Positions 43,201 to 58,200 of a stretch of DNA of 64,000 nt are shown here, piece after piece; the stretch's first letter is position 1, and each line of letters begins with the position of its first letter. The stretch lies in assembly GCF_002443255.2 (NCBI RefSeq), contig NW_019211457.1:51376617-51440616 (forward strand), in the 5' to 3' direction. The position numbers and the translations under genes are program-made. The notes beneath the pieces were generated by a model, which was given only the letters and a program-made list of their open reading frames with translations, made no database searches and was not told where the DNA came from. The DNA is from Varroa destructor (taxonomy: Eukaryota; Arthropoda; Arachnida; Mesostigmata; Varroidae).

Positions 43201-46200
43201 GCGACAAAGGCCGAAGCGTTTGTGTCGCCTGGAGGCTCGAACCTCCACCGCCCACGTCTCCGCCGCCTCCGCCAGTGGCCACCACTGACTCTACACCAAC
43301 GTTACTTACGCCAACGTTTCCGCATGCGTTCACTGCGCCCTCAAGTATCGAGGTTGCCACAAGCAGACTGCCCTGAAGCGACGCCATTGAAAGCTTTCTG
43401 GAAAAATCAAACAGTATGAGCACCAATATGGCGATAGAACACCCACGAAACGAAACGAAACACACATGAAGCAATACCATATGAATATATAACATACTAA
43501 TACATAGTATTGTGCTATCTATATAAGCGGTAAACCTGTCCGAAGGAAGATAGTGCTCATGAATGCGTTCAGATATAGTGTTTGCCATTCGTATTTGAAG
43601 AACGACACTAGCTTTAATACTAGCAAAGCGAAACGCGAACGATTCAAAGGGCCGAATGCCAACGGATTGAAAGGAGGGAGCTCCCTATAAGAGACCCGAG
43701 GTTTCCATCGAATACCAAAGAGCCTAAAAGCCAGGTCAAGAGGCGTAGAACAGGTTTATTCTGCCGCATGGCTGTTTCAATCGAGCCTGCCAAGCTACTT
43801 ATATTAAGACCCATAACTCAAAGATCAACTCCTAGCGTAGTAATCGTCCATGTTTTTCCAGCTCTTCCGTACTGTAAGATTCAGAGAAAGAAGTTCCATC
43901 CAGCGCATCTCAGTTTACTTAACCCCGCTTGGCTCGTAAATACATTAACTTTCGGCCTAAGTCAGCTATAGCCCTTAGGTTATTTGGGCAATGGTGGGCA
44001 AGTGGTCATTGCAAAATTTCTACGAATTATTTTTTACGTTACTTCTGCATGTTTCTTCAGCGCACGAGTTATTCAACAACAAGTTACGCTCAAGTTACTG
44101 CGCCCGACAGTAATCAGCCTGCCGTTACAACACGGAGAAAAAGAGGAAAGGCGTATATGTACATACGACACACACCGAATGCACCAATTCGACATCTGCG
44201 CACACGAGCGCATTGACACTGCGTAATCTCATTTCTGTACAGTGGTTACCGATGTAATTCCAAAAAAAAACCTAGGCTCTCCCTTGTTCAGTGTGGCAAT
44301 GTCTTCGTTTAGGCGGTGAATTAGCTCAGGAGCACATGGGCCTCCTACCCTTCTTGTGTACTGCAAAAACGGCCACATATCTAGACCCATCATCGCTACT
44401 CGATTCCATTTGGACGTATTCTATTCTAGCAAAGTAAACGGGAAGGACATCGACTTTCCCTGTATAACTGACAGACCTAGGCCTGGTTTACGTCAGGAGT
44501 GTAACTTAATAAGAAACAGTTATCCAGTTCCGTCCGTAGAGCCGTAATAACATACCATACGGTTCTAGCGGTTAACGTGATCAACACAGCCGCTGCTGCG
44601 GTAGCTGCCGCCGCCGCCTCCAACAGCGCTACCATTACCCAGACCTAGATCTCTCCTATTACCAGAAAGCCAAAAGAAAAAGCGAACTTGTTGACATCAC
44701 CACAATGAATGACGTACCTGCTGTCGGACTTGTGATGATGTACCAGATTGTCGGTATCCTCCGAACTCGATATCACTGAGTCCTGACGATGCGATCGGAA
44801 GGCTTGAGACTCTTCTAACCTGGGGTTGTACTCTGTAATGACCGAAACGTATGGATGTAACCAGTTGTTGTGCTTTGCATGACTTCCAGAGTTGAGGCAA
44901 TGTTCAAACCTGTTACATCAGCTAGAAAAGTCTGTCTCCCACCACAAAACGATATAGCTGAAGCAAAAGGAATCGCTATCATAGTCTTCTATGTATTGAG
45001 ATATTGGCAAAGTCCTAATTATTTCGAACAACTCTTTTCCTCCCTTCAAAAAAGAAAGCCTTAACGGAAACTGCTTTATTCTAAACGTAAATTTGGTCTA
45101 GCAGCAAGACAGAATAGAAACATAGAAAAGATGTTAAATATAATAATAATAATAATAATAATAAAAAACTAAATAAATAAAAAAAACATATTAAATTTAC
45201 ATATATTCGCTTACCTTGCGTTGTTGCTTTTTGTGACGTGAAATTATTCTGGGATTGCGAGGGTGAGCTCACTTCAGGTCTTGTACTTATGGGTTTGATT
45301 TTGCTGGCACCAGCGTTCGACTCATGGTGCGAATTTGTTATAACAATCTGCACCGGATCTGGTTGATTAAGTTGGGCAACTAACTGCTGAAGCTCCTTGC
45401 TTTTCTGCAAATTCAATAGAAAGCCAAGTCTGAGTCCATAGACATAACTATTTCTTAGCAACACCTTAGAAATGTTTAATGACAGAAAGAGTACGATCTG
45501 AATGTTCATGCAGGATCCTTATGCTTCTGTATACAATACAGCAGTTCTGTAAGTGTCCTGAATAGGGCGCAAAAATAATATATAGATTTCCAGAAGTTTA
45601 TTACTCGACGGATCTTTCTTCCATGTTTTTTTCCAAATATTTGTTGTGTGGAAAATTTTGTATGCCCGTGCGTAAGCGCAAAACGCCTTTATTTCTCTTT
45701 TGGGCCTAGTCACTTGGGCCAGGCCCATTTACCGGCTTTACCCCTAACAGAGATACTGTCACAATGTACGTCTAAAACCTATAATACATTAGGAACTGTT
45801 TTGCCGAATTAATTATAAGTAACAGCTCTTCTGAGAGATGTGGCGGTTTTGTGACTTTTCTCCATTTAAAATTAATGTTTAATTTAATCACGTAAGGCCA
45901 ACAAATGCATAAAAATGCCAACGATATAATATAGCTCAACGAGGATTTCTTAGTGGAATTCCAAGGTGATCCAAACTGGAAGATCCAGTTGGACCAGACA
46001 TCATATGAGATAGAATGGATAAAAGCCATAGATCGAAAATATACTAAGTTAAACATCCGAGTAATATTAAAAGATACAGGAAAAAATCGGACATGGTCTT
46101 CGCCGCCCGTAGTGTCCAGGGTTTCTCGATTTATAGCGAAGGCCCCTGAGCATCTATCTCTATAAGAAAGCAACTTGTGTTTCTCTCCTAAAGCAGCTTT

Positions 46201-49200
46201 ATTATAAGCAAGCTTGAAAATTCAAGCCTAGACCCACTCCTCATCGGCTATCTCTTACCCTCAAAAAAGAGTCTCGTGTGCCCTCTAGCAGAGCCTCGAT
46301 ACGTAGCCCTGGCTGTTTCTTACTCAATGTTCATACTTATTTTTTTAAACTTTGAATTTTCATTTTAGATCGGTTCATTGCAAAGATATCGATGTTCAAA
46401 ACATAATTTATCACTCATAACAGCGTGGATATTTCAGTGTATACAAACATAAGTGTGTTTAGCGTTCGATACGATCGTAACAAACGTTCTGACAAAACAG
46501 ATATGTGACTACGCTTACTTGTCAAAGCATTTGATTACGGTTACGGTTATCGTTCTATTATGTCGTTTAAAAACAAAGCCACCTATAGCAATTGTTCTTA
46601 ATTTTCAGTTTCAGATCTTTCTATTCTTTTGTGTGATATGAAATCTAAAAATAATTTTCAAATTCCTTTCATTTTTAAAAAATACAGGGTAATATGAATA
46701 GGTGCGCTTTGATTAAGACCGTTCAGAATGATCTCACGATATCGAGGGAAAAAACCTAAAACATACTAAAGTGTGAAAAATGGGAAAGGGGGATAGAAGC
46801 AGACTTCTATTGTAAAAATTACATCACTAAGAGCTAAAAACAAAGCGGACTACAGAAAGCTAGATAAAAATAATTTACAAATTACAGAGAAAAGGTAAAA
46901 ATTGAAATAGCAAAATACGATGCTCTCATCTCAATAGCAGATTAAAAAAGGATCATGAAGTTGTTTATTTAAACTATGAAGCAAAGTAAAAGTAATGTAA
47001 AGCCCGCGTCCTAATATATAAGAGCTGTAAGTTTCGACAAATTGACAACGAAGAAAATGTCAAGCTCTGCGATAGCTACTACTGACCTCTTCAAGGCGCG
47101 TCCTGCAGCGCATGTTGTCATCCTGCAGTTGCTTGATCCGGTTTGCGTTGGTGTCCTCATCGGAATCCCTCCTCGATTTCTTTAACGGCTTCAGGGTGGC
47201 CCGAACGCGCTGCTCGCCGGCTGCCGGATTACGCCGAAGCTCTACCAACTGGAATAAGGCAGATTGAATTCGCGGAATAGGAAGGATTTAATACGCAACG
47301 ATTTCAGTGAGAGGTTCACAAGGATCATAGACCTGCACTATCCCAGGTACGAATTCGACCACCCGACTGAGTAAACCTTAGTGGCAGGTAAAGACAATTC
47401 TAGGAAATAAGCGAATTGTACCAAATGAAAGTTTATCTGTTGGAATTAAAGCGAATTCTCTTTGAAGTAGACAAATGGATAGGTCGTATTGAACGAAGGT
47501 GCACGTGTGATTTTTGTCTCGCTTTTACATGAGGGAATTTACGTCGTTCATTTATATTATTGCCCTATCAAAGGTTATTTAAATACTACCTGAATTAAGT
47601 GTAAATATCAAGTCAGTGTAGATCAGTTTGTTTTATACAGATGAAGATCTGTTTATTCGCAGTATTTCGTCAGGGCGGAAAAACGGCTTAGAGATTGTAT
47701 CGTGATAGAATTATTTAACGCTGTCACAAATTGGATTTAAGATTGTAATGTAAAAAAATGTTCCCTTCTCCACACACGTACATATAGCTGCTATACATTC
47801 TTTTGTATCCAAGGTTATTAGGCAACTCCTATCGCAACACCTCAATCGTGATAAACTAATTTATAAACTGTAAATTCCAAAATTAATAAAGTAAAAAAGT
47901 AGAAGTAGAAAGATCTATGAACAAAGCAGCCACATATATCGTTGTTCGAATGCCGTCTCTTATTATTACAAGATATGGACAATTTTGTTACTCGAAATTG
48001 GCACTACGTGTTATAGTTCGTTCTTTGTACGTTTCTCACTCCCGTGAAAAGCTTCTTAACCCGTTAATAATAGATACATAACGGCTTTTGCCTGATAGAT
48101 ACACTACGATGACATAAAATCTCTCCTTTTCAGAAGGCTATTGTCATCTTCCAATTGCTTATGCCATAACGTAGTGCAGTTTACGTTCAGTCCTATCCTC
48201 TGCTGCACGCTACAATCGTGGTAGACCTTGTAGCTTTGCAAATATCAAAACATTGTCTAAGAATTGCCCTTAGGCTCAGACTAAAAATGAGTTAGGATTC
48301 TTGGGGTATATTTTAAGATATTCCTTTTTCTGTTCCTCTAGATTGATACATGACATTGTCCCTCAGAGAAAAAGCCGGGGCATTCCTAAAGGCAGGAAGG
48401 GTTGTCTAGAGCTAAACTTTGTTGTGACATCCAGTGCTCCTTAGTTTTAAGGGGGCCAAAATCCTTCATCGAGGTATCGCAAGTGAATGTTTTATTAGAT
48501 TGTAATAGACCCCGTGTGGGAAAATGCCTCTAAAGAATTACACTTGAATGATAAGATGAAGCTTTTTAAAGCTGATCCCCAAGCTATCTTCTCAAGAGTG
48601 GAAACAGAGATCGCGCTGGACTTATGTGGCTGTTTTTGAATAGTTCTACTAGGGGAAAATAAGTCTAACGTTAGCCAGGGCACATAATACATAGAATATT
48701 ATTTAACAAGATTTTCACCGTTCACCGAAAAAGCTAAGTTTCAGAAATTACCTGCCGACTTGCGACAACAAACTACACTCAATAGATCCACCCTATTGCG
48801 TGAACAATCTCAAAGTGCTTCTACGAACTAAATCCGTCAAGGTATATCAAAATCAATCCTGATAACCGCAACCTTAAACACCCGACGGAAAAATGAACTG
48901 TATTTATAAAAAAATTTACGTGAACTTCATTACCAAAATGTTGGCGATTACGCTTGTATTTCCACGAGCAAACGGGACGATGCCATGTACTTCCGAGTGT
49001 GCTTATTTATCACACTAGTTCTAATTACTCGCAATGTTTCCTTCCAGCGTAATACGTGTTTGAGAGCTTACCTTGGGAACAAACACTAGACACAGAGTAG
49101 TCGTGGAACAGAATATAATGAACACCGATATGATGATAAAGGCAGCATCTTGATGATCTCTCAGCACAAACGATATCGCCGCTCCGATGGAACACATGAT

Positions 49201-52200
49201 CACCACGTTGTACACGCTCATACCCACATACTAACAGAAGTGCAAAGGTAGACAAACAGCTATTACGTATATAACATGGACGAGAAAGCACCTAATTAGC
49301 TAATCACAGCCTCGCACTAGACAAGCTCGAAAAATGACCTGGGTTTCTGTCAGCAAATCCATAATTAATAACATATTTTTTTTTAAAGCCTTGTTTTTAA
49401 GGGCTCTCAGCAAGTATCTAGCGGAACTCATTTCTTTGTCTATTCGGACAAGTGCATTCGGCATACCTTCGAGTCATTTAGGGCTGGTATAGAGACGTGT
49501 CTAGTCTCCCATGCGAGAAAACAGCCAAAGATCATTAGAAGACCCTTGTATCCGTACACAATACCCAGAAAGATAGTCATGTGCTCGCTTTGACAATACT
49601 CCATTTCGGGAACTACCGCGATGTCGTCATCTGACGTCTGTAGTGACAAACGAAAAAAAGCGGCGTCTCTGTCAAGTCTGAGCAACCTCATATGGCCGTA
49701 ACTCGAATAGAGACAACGAGACCGAGTAGAGCCGAATAGGTGGGAAAGTAACTCGCATCAAGTTACCTTTTCACTGCACCACTTAAGCAACTATAGCTAT
49801 ATATCTTATAAGTATCTAAAATTAAAATATATTTTATGTTATCGTAGTAAATGCATGTACTCTAGTGAAGTAGTTGCTTTCTTCGAAATAGCACCATTGA
49901 CAGTGTAACTCACCACGGCATCCCCTCGCTTAACTTCTCGATAGAACGGATCGACAACTTGCCATGTAGTTAAAATTATGATATCTAACAAAAGGAATAC
50001 GCCAACGACCATAAACAGTTTATAGTCCTTGATCACCTGAAACAAGTGAATAAAAGTTGATATCACTACTAGTAGTAGTAGTAATCGTCTATCAGAACGC
50101 CAAAACATCATAAAATGAATGATGTTTTGGCGTTCTAATACGATTACCTTTTGCTTCGCCTTATTTGTTTTGTGGCCTTTGTAGCGCTTGAATTCTATAA
50201 TCAAAATTCCGTTTCTACAGTAAGACGCAATAATAAAACAGATTTTTAGCGTCAGCGTCATCCTCGGGAGGGTGGCTAAATTCTGACTGTTCTGGTAATC
50301 GCTTAGTTCGTCAAGATGAGAAGGTCGAAACAGACCGGAAAGGTGGAACGCGCAATGCCAGTAGATTATAGGCTGTGGGATTATATCAGAGGAATGACGC
50401 TTGCCTAACACGGAGAGGCAGAAATGTCTATCTTACTAATGTCATGATTGATGACGATGTCGGTGAAACTGATGATATTGAAGATTATGTTGAAGGCGAT
50501 GGAAACTATCGGTACGTATGTAAGGAGAAGCGGAAAGGAGGACCAAAGTCGTAAGCCAAAAGTTCGGGTACTTCAACCAAGGGGTGAGAAGTAGGATGGG
50601 ATAGGAACCAAAAGGCACATGCATGAAAAGAGCGCTAGACGAGTAAAGGGAATTATAGAAAGAAAAAACTGCTCAGAAACGCAAAATCTCACAGCTGGTG
50701 GATTGATTTCCTTCGCGGGTTTTTACCAAAAAGACTACTCGGTAACTCGCTTCTGAAATTCCACTGCCGAGCTTTGTCTCTGCTCCGTCAACAACTGGTG
50801 CACTAGAACACCTTAGGGACCTCGAGTGTGACGGAAGTAAAACCGGAACGATAAGGAGCAACTAGGGCCTTAAATGGCTCGGGGCAAAACGAAACGAGAA
50901 GAGAGTGGGGTGAGAAGGACGTGAAAGGACGGAAGTCTACTGAAGAATAAAAAATGTACAGGGGAATACGAGAAAAACATCAGTAGGTAGTTCCGTTGGT
51001 CATTTATGGAAACATGGAGATAATAATGGTATCTCTAATTGTACAAAGCAGTGAGTCTCTTTTTCCAATCTGCACGTTTTTCATCTGCCAGACTCTTGCC
51101 AAATCTTTGTCTCGCTCTCTTTGTCTTGGGCAAAATACATGAGGCCTTTCTGTTTCGGCCTTCGTCTGCACACACAGGCAAAATCAGACGTACAGATACG
51201 CAGACACGTACATGTACGTGCGGTACACAGTGTTCACACGGAGCTGGCATAGGGGCCTGGACGTTCCATGCCAGCGCGTAACTTCTGCGCACGCATTTTC
51301 GGGTCAGCTCGTGGATGGGAAGGTGGTATTCATGTTTTTCTAGCTCTAATACTGCGTAGACGCACTCACATTCAAAGAAAAATGACATACAGCGTTTGCC
51401 CGGCCTACGTAAAATTGCTCATTTCGATTTATGTTGCTCTTAAAAGAAATCTTTTCTCTAGCTAACCCTCAGCGGTCTTGTATATGGCAGATTTCGATAC
51501 CACTTTTTTCTAGCATTGCTAGAAGCATGTATCAGGACAAAGTCGAAATGCGAACGATGTGAAAGTATTAAGTAGAAGGGATGACTATATTCATCATATT
51601 TCATAATCCTCGTTTTGCACAAATAAGGTGTGGCTACGGCAACATTTCTAATCTAGATTTACGTCTATGTTTCTTAGGTTAGTAGGCAGCTACGTTACAT
51701 ACGTACATTAGTTAGATTGTTCTATTTTACAATCGATTTTTCTAATTTGATAATATGTACAGGGTTTTCGTGCAGGTGCCGCATCTAGAATTTCTTAGGG
51801 ACTGCCTTTACCTTTCTAGCTCACAAAACTTCTGTTAAGCAATGTTTGCAGATAAATTAGTTGTTTAATGAACTCAACTAACCAATAGCCGAAAGTAATT
51901 AGTCTGCTAAGCTCATGAAACCGTGGTTAAGCGACATACAACAATACGATAGTCAAAGTTGAATATAAATGATACTAGTTAATTTGAAATAACTTACTTT
52001 CTTGTTGAGTTTGATGTTGGTAAAAATAGCGTGCACCCTCCACGTTTTGCTAAACATTGCACCGAACGCCAACGTGAACCCGGACATGAGCACCCACGCT
52101 CGTGCCTACAGACAGAACGGAAAGTACACCAAGATCTTGAGCTAGCGTTCGAAACTGTGATGGATCCGTTCAATTTTAGCTCGTAGCCTCCCAACGCACT

Positions 52201-55200
52201 CAAAAATCCTTCGACGATTTTCCTATACAACCAATTCATCTTGCGATGCATCAAACACGATATACTATACTTGGATCGAAGATGAATCAAATGTGTAGCT
52301 TGAGAAAAGGTTATCTCGAAAACCCAATTAGTATTCAACTTTTAATGGGGATTAATTGAGGCATTATACTCTCTGTTAAGTTAAACTGGGCTCAAACAAC
52401 TGCACCGCTGTGAACGGAATCTGTCATTTAGTTAACCTATTACCATTCAAGCTAATGGACTACGCTCTCGTTTAACTTCTGATAACTTCTCATACTTTCT
52501 ACGGCTGCCATATATACATATGTATGTGTACATACGGCCGAACTGCATGAAAAGGAAATAGAAAATTAAATGCCTTTGTCTTTTTTATATTGCACCCTCG
52601 ATTGCTACGGCAACCTCTCACCCTAATATAAGACCAAGAAATATAGCGGTGATTTAATTAGGACCTTAGATAGATATATACCGCAGTCAGTACGCTAGAC
52701 AGTCAGTCGTTAAATACTCTAAATACTTACTGCACAGATGTAGGGAAAATGGTCGATAGACATGAAGCCTGAGTCCATGCCGAGCAAAATGACCGAGGTG
52801 TACGTCAGCATACAGCCCACGATGATTAGGTTGTTGAGGTAAGGGCTGCTCATCTTGATATAGCGCTGGTTGCGGAAGCGGATATTGATCGCAAGAAAAA
52901 CAGTGGCCAGGCAAATGCCAACGATGCACGTCACGCTGACGGCTGCATACATTGTTGGATTAACACGTGTTCGTTCAACCACCTCCTGCGAGCGATCCTT
53001 TGGAGGGGCCCTACCCTCTGAAATTCGACGTGACCAGTAACAAAATTACAGCATCAACTATTCGATACATTCGGGTAATTTTATCGTCGAAGAGAACTGA
53101 GCTGTTTTAGTGAGTTAGGAAGGAACGCTGATCTACCCACCTGGAAGAGTTTTCGTGAACGGTGCAGCAGCCTCTAGTGGTGGCTCTTTTTGCTATCATC
53201 AGCTTCCATACGGGATAGCTTAAGGACGTACCGACCGTTTTTGGCAAGTGAGTGTCTAAGTAGTGTAAAAGAAATGTTGCTAAAGACCGCTGACCCATTC
53301 ATCGGAGCACTTGTGATCCGTTATTACCTTACCACTCCGATCGAGTTTCTGTTTCGCCTTCTGTATTGGGTCCACCCATCCATGCTCCGTCGAAATTCCC
53401 TGCCCCCTAGAGATAATCCCGACCTCCAGAAGCTGAGCAGTAAAATGGTGTACCCACTTACCTCGCCACAGGATGGGCTGTCCTTTATTAAGGTCGAGTC
53501 GCTCCTCGAGACAATCGAACTCTCCGATTTTAACTTCTCCTCGACCTTCTGTGAGTTCAAGAAGTTAGTAGCAGTGTGGTAATCGACAGCAGAACATCCA
53601 CAGGATAATATGATGCGTTACAGACAAAGGAATAATTATAAAGTACTTAACATGGAACCAGAACTTCATTATTTTTCATTACCATTACCACAGTACAAGG
53701 TAAATAGAAGTTACCACGTTAGATTACTTACGAAGCGTTTACAAACGTAACCGTAGTTGCGTCAAGCCAATTGTCTCATTAAGTGTTGTCTGCGCTTGTT
53801 TTCGTTCTTAGAAAAATTTAATAACCGCTCGGGGGGGGGTCTCTCCAGTTTTAACTGTCCTTTTAAAAGAAAGCGTTCTGTTGGGATAAATAAACTACAT
53901 CAACGGAAAGGCTAAACATTTTCAGCAAAAAACTTTGTCAGTACAATGGAATTCATGCTAGGCGCCATTTAGGGTGACTATTTTACAATTTGTCTTTTAC
54001 CAGCAGTTAGTAAGTGGCTCGGCATAAACGAACGCGGCTAACTATCATCGTTTTTATTCATCCGCGATCGATCATAATAAGCATAGGGTTGCTAATCTCT
54101 ATCAAATTCAAGCTGTGTATTATGCCTAAATTTAGAGGTTCAAAGAATCAAAAGTTTAAGTATCAAGTGAACCTATTCCCGAAACCTGAGGGGTTCTGGC
54201 TATTTCCGCCTACACTCAACAACAATCTAGTAAAATAACTTCCATCCGCGTATCAAGATCGGAATAGATTCATTTCTACATAATCTACGCGCTGTGCATC
54301 CATCCAGCTTTAAATTCTAGAAAAAAAAACGTAATAAATTCGATCGCTTCTAATTGGTACTCACTTTGAAATTGTTTGATCAACACTTGACCTTTTCGCT
54401 CATTCTTGAAAAATCGTACTGGGCCCTGCAAATATAAAAAGGTACACAAAACTTAGCATTAATACTGATTTGCTTTGAACATGAATCTTCCTGTTTCAAT
54501 CAATAGCAGTACCTGTCTGCAGGGATAATCACATACAGAAAAAGAATACTGTTTACCGTTACGCCAGTAAAGTCGGTCTCATTAAGAGCTTCTCGAAAGA
54601 GCCGACCCCAAGTATTATTTCGGTATTGGAAATCCGTCACTTTTGTCGAACTTCCAGGCGTCTCCTGAGCGCGGAGTTTATTGATGACATTATGTACCGC
54701 TAATGCTAGAGTCCAGATGCCGTCGTACGCATATCCATGGAAGCGACTATACTCCTTGTTACGTAACTTGTTGTACTGCGCTTCGTACTCGCTAGGCGTC
54801 TGTAAAGTAATCGAGCAAACATAAATACGTCGAAAAGGTAAACCTTTCCCGTTTTTCACGATGAGGACCTGAGTTACAAAGACTGCCCCACTTAACTGTT
54901 CATCCCTTTGAGCCTACATGGACATACGCCAATATGTTGACATGTCTGCACTACTTTGTTCGACTCGCTATGTGCACACAATTCCCGCTTCTAGAAAACT
55001 TGGTGTTATTAAGTAAGTTGCATAACTAATATTAAGAGTTATTTTTAGCATAGCGCCTTTTATGCAGATATATGTGACTAAACGTGCATAAGCTTTATGA
55101 ACGTTTTAGAACACACCCTAGAAGGATTACAGCGAAATAGCTCATTGAAGCATCGTTGCTGAAGAAATTTACACGATGAGTCTAACTAGTGAACATCAGT

Positions 55201-58200
55201 TCTTTCATCTTTTAGTCAATTTAGAAAGAATTTAATGTATGGGTTTTTATAATGCATGGCTGGTTTTTCAATAAAACTTCGCAGCCTAATAGGTATTCTC
55301 AGATAGATAGGTCAATAGCATAGATCATGCTTCAAAAAATTGTTATAAATGTCTAATGAAGCATTTGATGACGACTGGCTTGCCAATCAACTGACAAAGG
55401 CAAGCGTCGGAGAACGGGGCACTGGCAAAAAAAGAAAAAGCGTAATGGATGGAACACGAACTTCTGCGGGGTCAATAGATATATTCACAGTTGTAGTTCA
55501 CAGGAGTATTCGATCATATGATGTAGCCAGCTGGGCTTCGATTGAGAGTCTAGTCTCCACCAAGCTGTGGCTGTAGCTAAGTGTCTACTAGACCTTCTAG
55601 AGCGACTCGGTATGAATAGCCTTCCGGAGTTCGTTTGCTGGCAGCCAGGCTTATTCATCTTTATACATAAAGTTTGTCGACACTAAAGGCTCGTGACCTT
55701 CGAGTCGGAGTTCGCCAATGAGAAAGCACCCGTATAACAAATCGACCAGGATCTATTCACTTTTCTTAAAATAATAAAGGCTGGATAACGATAGCCACCC
55801 CGCCTCAGCGATAATGTTGAAAAAACTTTATGTAACATCAACGACAGCGGTAACATGAAAAATAGATTTCTGTACTTTCCAGCGTTTTATGTATGCCTAT
55901 ATGGGCATATCGGTCGTTAACCCAGACGGTGTACTTAGATTGCAACGACTTTTTAAATTGATTCCATCTGTTCGATAGCATAATACCCCAACCATTAACA
56001 GACTTCGTGGAAATTTTCTGACTATAGCTGCTCTAAAAGCGTTGCTTTGTCTCCTTTAATTAATTATCATATAATTTCTTAAAAAATCTTGCTTTTACTA
56101 AGCAAAGCCGATACTCACCCATCCTGAGACGGTGATATTTTCATTGGTGCTAAGCGGTAGAAGATCAAGTCCTATATATCCGTGGATGGCCTCCTCGAGC
56201 TCTTCGGGGGTACAAGATACATCAGCCTGAGGGACCTCCCACCAGTTCGATCGGTACATTGCTGCAATTATCCACTGGTACTTCCGGCCAAACATTTTCG
56301 CTCGATAAGCAGAGCAGAACACTTTGCGAGCCCACTCCTCGTCAAAATTACCCAAAATGATCCGCACATCTATTTCCTGAACATGAAATGCAGTCAACCC
56401 CAACGAATATATTTTTTCAGAAACAAAGGTAGGATTAAACGCAATTAAGTGACAAGCTTACCAGTAAGTGTTTGTTTACTAGAAAATAAGTGCCTGGCTC
56501 TTTAATTTTCTTAATTTGACTAGCTGGGAAAAAACTAACAGACCTAAAAAAAGGAAGGCATTTTAAAGAGTCTTGGCGCCTAATTGAACAACATTTCCAG
56601 TTACGGACAGCCGACTATTTTAAGCAGATGTCATCGTGGCTTATTCACAAATAAAAGCGAGAAAGGGAGGTAAGCGTAGCTTAAATCTTCGGGAAGCTAT
56701 TGCAGAGCCGAGTAGAGAGGCTGTTCAAAGCTCAAATTGTCTCATGGCTTCATTTCCAGGTGACCCAGTAAACAACAGTGGAGACCTGAAGCTCTTCACT
56801 GGCACGCTAATAGTCCAGTTTGATCGTGGAAACCATCATAGAGAAAGATAGCTAGTACTGTTTCGAAACATAGAAGCCTTATACTCCATAGGAATAGACC
56901 ATGAGTGCCTTTGCAGGACTTCATCGAGTCGAGAAATCTCATAATGATCCGTCATTTTACGGAAAGTTTATACTCATGCACTGACACGCGTAAACAGCTT
57001 TTAGCAATGGCGGAGTGGTGCTGTTGTTGCAACGTAAGTTGGAGATTCTGTTTCCGCTTTCGGCACGACCCCTAGGCTCTGTCTGCGGAGTAAATTGTCT
57101 AGTTTGATAAGGTATACTGAAAAATTCTAGGATAACTTAAGTAACCTGACTGGACCGCAACGAATGAGTCTTCGCTCGTCCTAGGTCCCCGCATTCTCAC
57201 ACAATGCACCTGCCTATCTACATAGCTTTTCGCCTGCCCGGAGTACTGTTAGGTGGCAATAGGAGGAAGTAGGAAGTGTGCAGACCGACAGAGGCTGCCA
57301 CATAGGCTGAACATGTGGCATACCTGGAAATGCATTCTGTAATCTATAATCGCATTTACAATTAAAGGGCAGATCTCAACCGTCAGTCGAAGTAACAGCT
57401 AGGGGTACACTAATACTTATGCAAGTGGGATAAGGTAACAACTTTGTTACAAGTTCAACCTACACAAAATGATCATTTCATTCGTTTAATAGAAATAAAG
57501 CACACTGGAAATGGCCAGTTAACTTACCCTGAGTTTATTCAGCTCATCTGTTATATCGTCCCCCTCACCAATGCCCTCGATCTGGACAATAGTAATCTTC
57601 TCTTTATCGAGTTCTGTGTGGAGGCTATTTTGAGGCTGGAAATGATAATTTATAAACGTTCAATATGCAATCCACCCGATTCAGGCGTAGATCAGATTAC
57701 TGAAGGCAGCAATATCTGACTAATGACCACTTAATGAATTACCTTATATGTGTTTAGTTAAGCTCGCTAGCTCAGGCTCCGTTGCCTGCGCTGGCTAACG
57801 TCCACTTCCGCGCAAATGGCAGGGAAGGCTTCGATAAAACCACTGTACTACGCACATCAATAGTGGCAAAGAAAACGGGCTAGGCCGTTTCTAATTTTAT
57901 TAATAGTTTAGCTAATCATTTAAACGTCTCGCACACACATGAGGGCTCAAGTCTACCTAGTTGTTTTTATGTTCGACTAAGCGCCCGATACACCGTTTAC
58001 ACTAGTACGGTGTCTGACTTCACGGCGATTGTTTGCCTTAGATCGTATATTAGGAAGAAGCTACTTCATTTTTAAAGCGAGTTTCCATTAAACATACATA
58101 ATCATCCAATTGGCATACGGTAATGTTTAATATACTTCGGTCATACTTCGAGAACATTATATCAAAGATGATGTTCACCAGACGTGGAAAGTTCAGGTGC

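Larger units (their letters stand above)
50037..51997 (-). other. Intron between exons 9 and 10
   Basis: Holds the 17-bp hairpin near its 3' end, a short (AGT)n tract at 50071-50083 and a 16-base perfect palindrome at 51205-51220. A minus-strand frame of 117 codons at about 51035-51388 has no recognisable similarity and is taken as chance. Confidence 0.7.

Noticed and set aside
44310..44380. Second tRNA-like stretch (TTAGCTCAGGAG)
   Set aside because: Cloverleaf arms and B box cannot be formed.
45081..45509. 142-codon minus-strand frame taken as a single coding unit
   Set aside because: Only 45215-45404 fits the receptor; the N-terminal part is intron before a clear acceptor and the C-terminal part is the TAA repeat region after a clear donor.
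49839..50411. 190-codon minus-strand frame containing TM4
   Set aside because: Only 49914-50036 is exon 10; the rest reads through flanking introns, including the hairpin, past good splice sites.
51035..51388. 117-codon minus-strand frame inside the exon 9-10 intron
   Set aside because: Includes a repetitive CA/GT stretch ([10 protein letters not shown]), has no homology, and joining it would break the R2 protein between TM3 and TM4.
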